Shown piece after piece: positions 25,393-32,307 of a DNA stretch of 32,307 nucleotides. Made by a program: the position numbers and the translations under genes. The stretch lies in contig JAABQW010000067.1 in assembly GCA_011391275.1 (NCBI GenBank), forward strand, positions 1-32,307, in the 5' to 3' direction. The notes beneath the pieces were generated by a model, which saw only the letters and a list, made by a program, of their open reading frames with translations, was not told where the DNA came from and did not search any database. Numbering within the stretch: position 1 is the first letter of the stretch; each line of letters opens with the position of its first letter. The DNA is from Betaproteobacteria bacterium. GTDB lineage: Bacteria; Pseudomonadota; Gammaproteobacteria; Burkholderiales; Usitatibacteraceae.

Positions 25393-27070
25393 CGCATTCC
25401 TGCACCCGGGCCTTTGGCTCGCGGCGGCGGGCGTGGCGGCCTTCTTCCTGCGCGGCCGGGCGCGCCAGGCGCTGCTGCTCGCCGCCCCGCTGGCCGCCCT
25501 GGCGTTCGTGTGGATGATCCCCGAGGGGCTGCACGGCCGCTGGGAATTCCTCGGCTTCGACGCGACGCTCGCCCGCGTCGACCGGCTGTCGCGGCTCTTC
25601 GCGACGATCTTCGCCATCATGGCGTTCGCCGGGGCGCTCTTCGCGATGCGCCAGGCAAGCCGCCTGGAGGTGCCGGCGGCGTTCGTGTACGCCGGCTCGG
25701 CCATCGGCGCCGCGCTCGCGGGCGACCTCCTCACGCTCTTCATCTTCTGGGAACTGATGGCGGTGGGCTCCACGCTGGTGCTGTGGTCCGCCGCGGGCCC
25801 GAAGGCGTTCGCCGCCAGCCGGCGCTATGTCGCCGTGCACCTCTTCGGCGGCATGCTCCTCATGGCGGGCATCGCCGGGCACGTGGCCGGCACCGGGTCC
25901 ATCGCCTTCGACGCGATGCTTCCCGACACGGTGGCCAAGGCGCTCATCCTCGCCGGGTTCCTGCTCAACGCCGGCGCCCCCCCGGTCTCGGCGTGGCTTC
26001 CCGACGCCTACCCCGAGGCGTCCTGGAGCGGCATGGTGTTCCTGTCGGCCTTCACGACGAAGACGGCGGTCTACGTGCTGATCCGCGGCTTCCCCGGCGC
26101 CGAGATTCTCGTCCCGGTCGGGCTCTTCATGGTGTTCTACGGGATCGTCTACGCCATCCTGGAAAACGACATGCGGCGCATCCTCGCGTACTCGATCGTG
26201 AACCAGGTGGGGTTCATGGTGACGGGGGTGGGCATCGGCACCGAGATGGCGCTCAACGGCGCGGCCGCGCACGCCTTCACGCACATCATCTACAAGGCGC
26301 TGCTGCTCATGTCGGCCGGCGCCGTGCTGATGCAGACGGGCAAGCGCAAGTGCACGGACCTGGGCGGGCTGTTCCGAACCATGCCGGTCACGGCGGCCTG
26401 CGGCATCGTGGGCGCGCTCGCCATCTCCTCCTTCCCGCTCACCTCGGGGTTCGTGAGCAAGTCGATGATCTCGCAGGCGGCGGCCGACGGGCACCTCCTC
26501 GCCGTTTGGCTGGCGCTCGCCGCGGCCTCCGCGGGCGTGTTCCTGCACGCGGGGATCAAGTTCCCGTGGTTCGTCTTCTTCCAGAAGGACTCGGGCCTGC
26601 GCCCCGCGGAGCCGCCCGCCTCGATGCGTGCCGCGATGCTGCTGCTCGCGTTCCTGTGCATCGCGATGGGCGTGGCCCCGGAGCCGCTCTATGCGATGCT
26701 TCCCCACCCGGTCAGCTACGTTCCCTACACGGGCGGGCACGTGGTGGGGATGCTGCAGCTCCTCCTCTTTTCCGGCCTGGCCTTCTTCCTGCTCCTGCCG
26801 ATGCTCCGGCGCACGCTCACGATCACGCTCGACTCGGACTGGCTCTACCGGCGCGCGGCCCCGCGGCTCATCGCGCCCTTGGGAGCCGCCATCGCGGCGG
26901 GCAGGCGCGCGGTGGTCACGCCGGTTCTCGGCGCGCTCGCCGGGCTGGCGAACGGCGCGGGACGATTCGGCAGCCCGCGCGGCGCGTTCGGCGCGACGTG
27001 GACCACCCGCGCCACCGTGATGCTGGTGCTCGCCCTGATGGCGGGCGTGCTGCTATTCTCGTACCGCTGA
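25382..27070 (+). CDS. MrpD/NuoL-like antiporter subunit (3 of 3), TM7 motif variant
   Basis: LFIFWELMAVGSTLVLW, FLLNAGAPPVSAWLPDAYPEASWSGMVFLSAFTTKTAVYVLIR, YSIVNQVGFMVTGVGIG. Confidence 0.88.
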   Translation: MTASAFLHPGLWLAAAGVAAFFLRGRARQALLLAAPLAALAFVWMIPEGLHGRWEFLGFDATLARVDRLSRLFATIFAIMAFAGALFAMRQASRLEVPAAFVYAGSAIGAALAGDLLTLFIFWELMAVGSTLVLWSAAGPKAFAASRRYVAVHLFGGMLLMAGIAGHVAGTGSIAFDAMLPDTVAKALILAGFLLNAGAPPVSAWLPDAYPEASWSGMVFLSAFTTKTAVYVLIRGFPGAEILVPVGLFMVFYGIVYAILENDMRRILAYSIVNQVGFMVTGVGIGTEMALNGAAAHAFTHIIYKALLLMSAGAVLMQTGKRKCTDLGGLFRTMPVTAACGIVGALAISSFPLTSGFVSKSMISQAAADGHLLAVWLALAAASAGVFLHAGIKFPWFVFFQKDSGLRPAEPPASMRAAMLLLAFLCIAMGVAPEPLYAMLPHPVSYVPYTGGHVVGMLQLLLFSGLAFFLLLPMLRRTLTITLDSDWLYRRAAPRLIAPLGAAIAAGRRAVVTPVLGALAGLANGAGRFGSPRGAFGATWTTRATVMLVLALMAGVLLFSYR

Positions 27071-27158
27071 GCCGCATCCCGCGCCGAACTCCCGCGACAA
27101 GTCACGGTCGGAGCAGTGCGCGAATCGCCGCACGCGCCCACCGACGCAACCAAGACCG

Positions 27159-28250
27159 ATGACCAACGCCCTCCTGTTCCTCGCAGGCCTCGCCGCGCTC
27201 GTCGGCGGGGCGGAACTCCTCGTGCGCGGGGCGGGCAAGCTCGCCGTGTCGCTCGGCATCTCCCCGCTCGTCGTGGGGCTCACGGTCGTCGCGTTCGGCA
27301 CCAGCTCGCCGGAGCTCGCCGTCTCCGTGCAGTCGGCGTGGGACGGTCGCACCGACCTCGCGGTCGGCAACGTCGTCGGCAGCAACGTCTTCAACGTGCT
27401 CTTCATCCTCGGGCTCTCCGCCGTCCTCGCACCGCTGGTCGTCTCGCGGCAGGTCATCCGGCAGGAGGTGCCCATCATGGTGGGCGCGAGCCTCCTCCTC
27501 GGGGTCCTCGCGGGGGACGGGACCATCGGGCGAGCCGAGGCCGGCGCGATGTTCCTCCTGCTCGCGGCCTACACCGCCTTCCTCGTGGTGCAGTCGCGCC
27601 GCGAGCAGGCCGGGGCGGCCCTGGCGGAGGTCGAGGCGGAGATCGGGGCGGGAAGCGCATGGGACCGGCACTGGTCCGTGCAGGTCGCGCTCGTGGCCGC
27701 GGGGCTCGCCCTCCTCGTGGCCGGGTCGGGCTGGCTCGTGACGGCGGCCATCGCCTTCGCTCGCTCGCTCGGGGTCTCCGAGCTCGTGATCGGCCTCACG
27801 ATCGTGGCCGCGGGCACCTCGGCGCCGGAGGTGGCGGCCTCGGTCATGGCCACGATCCGCGGCGAGCGCGAGATCGCGGTGGGCAACGTGATCGGCAGCT
27901 GCACGTTCAACATCCTCTGCGTGCTGGGCCTCTCGGGGCTCGTGGCCCCGCAGGCGCTCGCGGTCGCGCCCTCGCTCGTGGCCTTCGACCTCCCGGTCAT
28001 GATGGCCGTGGCGCTCGCGTGCCTGCCGGTCTTCTTTACCGGCAACGCGATCGCGCGCTGGGAGGGCTTCGTCTTCCTCGCCTACTACGCGGCCTACGCG
28101 GCCTTCCTCGTGCTCGCCGCGCGCGAGCACGACGCCCTGCCCGCCTTCAGCGGGGCGATGATGCTCTTCGTCCTGCCCATCACGGCGCTCACGCTCGCGA
28201 TACTTGCCTGGCGCGCCCGTTCCGGGGCGGCACCGGGGAAGGGCGCATGA
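27159..28250 (+). CDS. CaCA-family Na+/Ca2+ (or cation/H+) exchanger
   Basis: Two alpha repeats: GLTVVAFGTSSPELAVSVQSAWDGRTDLAVGNVVGSNVFNVLFILG and GLTIVAAGTSAPEVAASVMATIRGEREIAVGNVIGSCTFNILCVLG. Confidence 0.93.
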   Translation: MTNALLFLAGLAALVGGAELLVRGAGKLAVSLGISPLVVGLTVVAFGTSSPELAVSVQSAWDGRTDLAVGNVVGSNVFNVLFILGLSAVLAPLVVSRQVIRQEVPIMVGASLLLGVLAGDGTIGRAEAGAMFLLLAAYTAFLVVQSRREQAGAALAEVEAEIGAGSAWDRHWSVQVALVAAGLALLVAGSGWLVTAAIAFARSLGVSELVIGLTIVAAGTSAPEVAASVMATIRGEREIAVGNVIGSCTFNILCVLGLSGLVAPQALAVAPSLVAFDLPVMMAVALACLPVFFTGNAIARWEGFVFLAYYAAYAAFLVLAAREHDALPAFSGAMMLFVLPITALTLAILAWRARSGAAPGKGA

Positions 28251-31036
28251 ACGCCGCGATCTTCCTCCTCGTCCTCCTGCCGTTCGTCGCCGGCGCCATC
28301 GCGCTCGCGATGCCGAACGCGGGCCGGCGCGGCGTCGCGCTGCTCGCGGGGGCCACGACGCTGGCGGGCCTCGCCATCACAGCCGGCCTCGGCGGCGCCG
28401 TCTTCGCGGGAGAGGTCCCGGCCGCCTCCGTCGCATGGCTGCCGTCGCTCGGCGTGGACTTCGGCTTCCGCGTCGACGGCTTCGCGTGGCTGTTCGTGCT
28501 GCTGATCTACGGCATCGGCGCGTTGGTCGTCCTCTATGCCGCGTACTACCTCGCCGAGGAAGACCCGCCGGCGCGCTTCTTCGCCTTCCTGCTCGCCTTC
28601 ATGGGGGCGATGCTGGGCGTGGCCACGGCCGACAACCTCGTCCTCCTCGTGGTCTTCTGGGAAGTCACGAGCATCACGTCCTTCCTCCTGATCGGCTTCT
28701 GGCGCGACCGGGCGGAGGCGCGCCGCGGCGCGCGCATGGCGCTTGCCGTCACCGGGGCGGGGGGCCTCTGCCTGCTGGCCGGCGTGATCCTCATCGGCGA
28801 CATCGTCGGCAGCTACCGCCTCGACGACGTCCTCGCCGCGGGCGATCGCATCGCCGCCGACCCGCGCTACCTCCTCGTGCTCGTGCTCGTGCTGCTGGGG
28901 GCGTTCACGAAGTCTGCGCAGTTCCCGTTCCACTTCTGGCTGCCGCACGCGATGGCCGCACCCACGCCGGTGTCGGCCTACCTGCACTCCGCGACGATGG
29001 TGAAGGCGGGCGTGTTCCTGCTGGGCCGCCTCTACCCCGCGCTCGCCGGCACCGAGGAGTGGTTCTGGATCGTGAGCACGGTGGGCGCCGTGACGCTGGT
29101 GGCGGGCGCGGTGCTGGCGCTCTTCCAGCACGACCTGAAGGGCCTGCTCGCGTACTCGACCATCAGCCACCTGGGGCTCATCACGCTGCTCTTCGGGCTG
29201 GACACGCCGCTGTCGGAGGTCGCCGCGGTGTTCCACATCCTCAACCACGCGGTGTTCAAGGCCTCGCTCTTCATGGCCGCGGGCATCATCGACCACGAGA
29301 CCGGCACGCGCGACATGCGCCGGCTGAACGGCCTCTGGAAGGCGATGCCGGTCACCGGCACGCTCGCCATGGTCGCCGCCGGGGCCATGGCAGGCGTCCC
29401 CCTGGCCAACGGGTTCCTCTCCAAGGAAATGTTCTTCGCCGAGACGCTGGCGCTGGAGGGGCACGGGCTGCTCGCGCTGGCCACCCCGGCGCTCGCCGTG
29501 CTTGCCGGCGTGTTCAGCGTGGCCTACTCGCTGCGCTTCATCCACGACGTCTTCTTCAACGGCGACGCCACGGGCCTGCCGCGCGCGCCGCACGAGCCGC
29601 CGCGCTGGATGCGCGTGCCGGTGGAAGTGCTGGTGCTCGCCTGCCTCGCCGTGGGGCTCCTTCCCGGCTGGACGGTGGGCCCGCTGCTCGCCCTGGGCGC
29701 GCGGGCGGTGCTCGGCCGGGAGCTGCCGGACTACGACCTGGCGCTCTGGCACGGGCTGAACGCGCCCCTGTTGATGAGCGTGCTCGCGCTCGCCGCCGGC
29801 GTGGGCCTCTACTTCCTGCTGCACCGGCGCGTGAACCTGCACGTGCTGGAGCACATCCCCGACCTGGGCAAGACGGTCTTCGACCGGCTGCTCGCGCTCC
29901 TCGACGCGCTGGCGCGGCGCCTGGAGCGCGCGGCCGCGAAGGGCGGCGTGCGCGCGTCCCTCGCCTGGCTGGTGGGCGCGGCCCTCCTTCTGGGCTACTG
30001 GCCCTATCTCGCGGTGGAGGACGTGTCGTTCTCCATCCCGGTCGCCGGGCTCACGCTGCCGGCCATCGTGGTGTGGCTGGTCGGGGTCGCCGGCGCCGTC
30101 GGCACGGTCGTCGCGCACCGCGAGCGCCTGGTGGCGCTCGTCATGCTCGGCGCCACGGGGCTGGTCGTGGCGCTCGCGTTCGTGTACCTGTCGGCCCCGG
30201 ACCTGGCGCTTACGCAGATGCTGGTGGAAGTGGTGACCATCGTGCTGATGATGCTCGCGCTGAACTACCTGCCGGCGCGCGCGCCGGCCGAGCCGCGCCT
30301 GGGGCGCAAGGCCCGCGACCTCATGCTGGCGCTCCTGGCCGGGGGCGGCGCGGCGGGCCTCGTCCTCGCGGTGCTCGCGCGGCCGTCGCAGTCGATCTCG
30401 GACTTCTACCTCGGGAAGTCGCTTCCCGAGGGCGGCGGGACCAACGTCGTGAACGTGATCATCGTGGACTTCCGCGCCCTGGACACCCTCGGCGAGATCG
30501 CGGTGCTGGGCATCGCGGGCCTCGTCGTGTTCGCGCTGCTGCGCGGCGTGACCATGCTCCCGCGCGGCGGGGAGTCCGCCCCCTCGGGCGACCCCCACCC
30601 GTTGCTGCTCGGCGTTGTCGCGAGGCTGCTGCTGCCCATCGCCGTTGTCGTCTGCATCCACCTGCTGCTGCGCGGCCACAACCTGCCCGGCGGCGGCTTC
30701 ATCGCCGGCCTCGTGCTCGCCGTCGCCCTGGTGCTGCAGTACGTCGCCTCGGGCAGCCGGGCCGTGGACGCGAGCCTTCGCGCGCGCTGGGATTCCTGGA
30801 TCGGGTGGGGCCTCCTGCTCGCGGGCGGGACGGGGCTCGCGAGCCTCGCCCTGGCGCACCCCTTCCTCACCTCGAGCTTCTGGAAGCCGACGCTTCCCGT
30901 GCTCGGCCAGGTGCCCATCACGAGCGCGATGTTCTTCGACATCGGCGTCTTCCTCACGGTGGTCGGCGCGACCCTCCTGGCGCTTTCCAGCCTCGGCCGC
31001 CTGCGAACCGGCCCGGCGCCGGCAGGGGGGGCATGA
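28247..31036 (+). CDS. mrpA: Mrp antiporter subunit A with C-terminal MnhB domain (MrpAB fusion)
   Basis: 930 aa; AFTKSAQFPFHFWLPHAMAAPTPVSAYLHSATMVKAGVFLLGRL; LTQMLVEVVTIVLMMLALNYLPAR; VVNVIIVDFRALDTLGEIAVL; LLRGHNLPGGGFIAGLVLAVALVLQYVA. Confidence 0.93.
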   Translation: MNAAIFLLVLLPFVAGAIALAMPNAGRRGVALLAGATTLAGLAITAGLGGAVFAGEVPAASVAWLPSLGVDFGFRVDGFAWLFVLLIYGIGALVVLYAAYYLAEEDPPARFFAFLLAFMGAMLGVATADNLVLLVVFWEVTSITSFLLIGFWRDRAEARRGARMALAVTGAGGLCLLAGVILIGDIVGSYRLDDVLAAGDRIAADPRYLLVLVLVLLGAFTKSAQFPFHFWLPHAMAAPTPVSAYLHSATMVKAGVFLLGRLYPALAGTEEWFWIVSTVGAVTLVAGAVLALFQHDLKGLLAYSTISHLGLITLLFGLDTPLSEVAAVFHILNHAVFKASLFMAAGIIDHETGTRDMRRLNGLWKAMPVTGTLAMVAAGAMAGVPLANGFLSKEMFFAETLALEGHGLLALATPALAVLAGVFSVAYSLRFIHDVFFNGDATGLPRAPHEPPRWMRVPVEVLVLACLAVGLLPGWTVGPLLALGARAVLGRELPDYDLALWHGLNAPLLMSVLALAAGVGLYFLLHRRVNLHVLEHIPDLGKTVFDRLLALLDALARRLERAAAKGGVRASLAWLVGAALLLGYWPYLAVEDVSFSIPVAGLTLPAIVVWLVGVAGAVGTVVAHRERLVALVMLGATGLVVALAFVYLSAPDLALTQMLVEVVTIVLMMLALNYLPARAPAEPRLGRKARDLMLALLAGGGAAGLVLAVLARPSQSISDFYLGKSLPEGGGTNVVNVIIVDFRALDTLGEIAVLGIAGLVVFALLRGVTMLPRGGESAPSGDPHPLLLGVVARLLLPIAVVVCIHLLLRGHNLPGGGFIAGLVLAVALVLQYVASGSRAVDASLRARWDSWIGWGLLLAGGTGLASLALAHPFLTSSFWKPTLPVLGQVPITSAMFFDIGVFLTVVGATLLALSSLGRLRTGPAPAGGA

Positions 31037-31383
31037 TGGAACTTCTCGTGGCCTCCTTCGTCGGCGTGCTCACGGCCTGCGGGGTCTACCTGCTCCTCAG
31101 GCCGCGGACCTTCGAGATCGTGCTGGGGATCACGCTGCTTTCCTATGCCGTGAACCTGCTCCTCTTCGCCATGGGGCGGCTGCGGGTGAACGCCGCCCCG
31201 ATCCTGCGTCCGGACCTGCCGGCGGACCTCGCGCACTACGCGGACCCGCTGCCGCAGGCGCTGGTGCTCACGGCGATCGTGATCGGCTTCGCGATGACCG
31301 CGCTGCTGCTGGTGATCGCCATCAAGTCGCGCGCCGATTCCGGCACCGACCACGCGGACGGCGACGACGGGGAGGGGCGATGA
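31033..31383 (+). CDS. mrpC: Mrp antiporter subunit C (NuoK-like)
   Basis: GVLTACGVYLLLRPRTFEIVLGITLLSYAVNLLLFAMG; DPLPQALVLTAIVIGFAMTALLLVIA. Confidence 0.93.
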   Translation: MMELLVASFVGVLTACGVYLLLRPRTFEIVLGITLLSYAVNLLLFAMGRLRVNAAPILRPDLPADLAHYADPLPQALVLTAIVIGFAMTALLLVIAIKSRADSGTDHADGDDGEGR

Positions 31384-32307
31384 GCGCCTCCCACCTGCTC
31401 GTGATGCCCGTCGTCCTGCCGCTCGCGGCCGGCGCGCTGCTCGTGGCCCTTCGCGGCGCGCCCGCCCGCGTGCAGGCGGCCATCGGGGCCGGCGCGACCG
31501 TGGCGCTCGCCGCGGTGGCGGTGGCACTCGCCGCCCGGGCCTCGGGCGGCGAGGTCGACGTCTACCTGATGGGCAACTGGGCGCCGCCCTTCGGCATCGC
31601 CCTGGCCCTGGACCGGCTGTCGGGGCTCATGCTGGTCCTGGTGGCGGTGCTCGCGCTCGCCAGCCTCGGGCACGCGCTCGTCCACTGGCACGCGCGCGGC
31701 GAGCACTTCCACGCGCTCTTCCAGTTCCAACTCATGGGGCTCAACGGGGCGTTCCTCACCGCCGACCTCTTCAACCTGTTCGTGTTCTTCGAGGTGCTGC
31801 TCATCGCCTCGTACGGCCTGCTGCTGCACGCGCCGGACGCGCGCCGCACGCGCGCCGCCACCCACTACGTCGCGGTGAACCTCACCGGCTCGGCGTTGTT
31901 CCTCATCGCCGTGGGCCTCCTGTACGGTCTCGCCGGCACGCTCAACATGGCGGACCTCGCCCTGCGCGTCGCGCAGCTGCCCGCCGGGGACGCGGCCCTC
32001 GCGCGCACGGCAGGAGGGCTGCTGCTCGTCGTCTTCTGCATCAAGGCGGCGGCGTTGCCGCTGAACTTCTGGCTTCCTGGCACCTACTCGGCTGCAGTGG
32101 CACCGGTGGCGGCGCTCTTCGCGATCATGACCAAGGTCGGGGTCTACGCGGTGATGCGGGTGTACACGCTCGTCTTCGGGCCGCTGGCCGGCGCCGCGGC
32201 CCTGCTGGCGGAGCCCTGGCTCGCGGTCTTCGGGCTGGCGACACTCGGCGTGGGGGCCCTCGGCGCGCTGGCGGCCCCCACTTTCGCCACGCTCGCCTCG
32301 TTCCTCG
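31380..32307 (+). CDS. mrpD: Mrp antiporter subunit D (3' truncated by window)
   Basis: Open frame from the ATG overlapping the mrpC stop to the window end; DLFNLFVFFEVLLIASYGLLLH, CIKAAALPLNFWLPGTYSAAVAPVAALFAIMTKVGVYAVMRVY. Confidence 0.9.
   Translation, partial: MSASHLLVMPVVLPLAAGALLVALRGAPARVQAAIGAGATVALAAVAVALAARASGGEVDVYLMGNWAPPFGIALALDRLSGLMLVLVAVLALASLGHALVHWHARGEHFHALFQFQLMGLNGAFLTADLFNLFVFFEVLLIASYGLLLHAPDARRTRAATHYVAVNLTGSALFLIAVGLLYGLAGTLNMADLALRVAQLPAGDAALARTAGGLLLVVFCIKAAALPLNFWLPGTYSAAVAPVAALFAIMTKVGVYAVMRVYTLVFGPLAGAAALLAEPWLAVFGLATLGVGALGALAAPTFATLASFL

Noticed and set aside
28094-30859. 921-aa minus-strand ORF antisense to mrpA
   Set aside because: Compositionally biased shadow ORF of a GC-rich gene, no recognisable domain; mrpA on the plus strand is well supported.

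Overview
High-GC proteobacterial window (betaproteobacterium-like gene content; taxonomy is inference), densely coding, with no rRNA, tRNA or CRISPR array seen. Left to right: C-terminal end of a formate-dehydrogenase-like molybdopterin oxidoreductase; GNAT acetyltransferase; Bug/TctC-type solute-binding protein; tartrate/malate-type decarboxylating dehydrogenase; NiCoT-like permease; a three-gene unit (SPFH/band-7 protein, small membrane protein, ribbon-helix-helix regulator) preceded by a perfect 20-bp palindrome; MFS transporter; HtrA-like PDZ protein that appears to lack the catalytic His and Asp; hydroxypyruvate isomerase; Atm1-type ABC exporter; small lipoprotein; alpha/beta hydrolase; MetY-type sulfhydrylase; PBP7-type endopeptidase; di-heme cytochrome c peroxidase fused to two N-terminal tandem domains; a lutABC-type lactate oxidation operon with 10-bp-periodic repeats in both gaps; then about 12.5 kb of two consecutive Mrp-type antiporter clusters. 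Cluster 1 follows the Mbh membrane-module order (MbhA-H-like) plus two further antiporter-like subunits and a small protein, with no hydrogenase genes. Cluster 2 is a fused MrpAB-C-D set running off the window, and a CaCA-family cation exchanger overlaps the mrpA start by 4 bp. Main items for follow-up: (i) the orphan Mbh-like module, including a subunit whose TM7 lysine position reads as Asn; (ii) the palindrome/SPFH/RHH unit; (iii) two unrelated long perfect snap-back repeats (37-bp and 53-bp arms) placed at gene ends. All calls come from reading the sequence and supplied translations; no database search was run.
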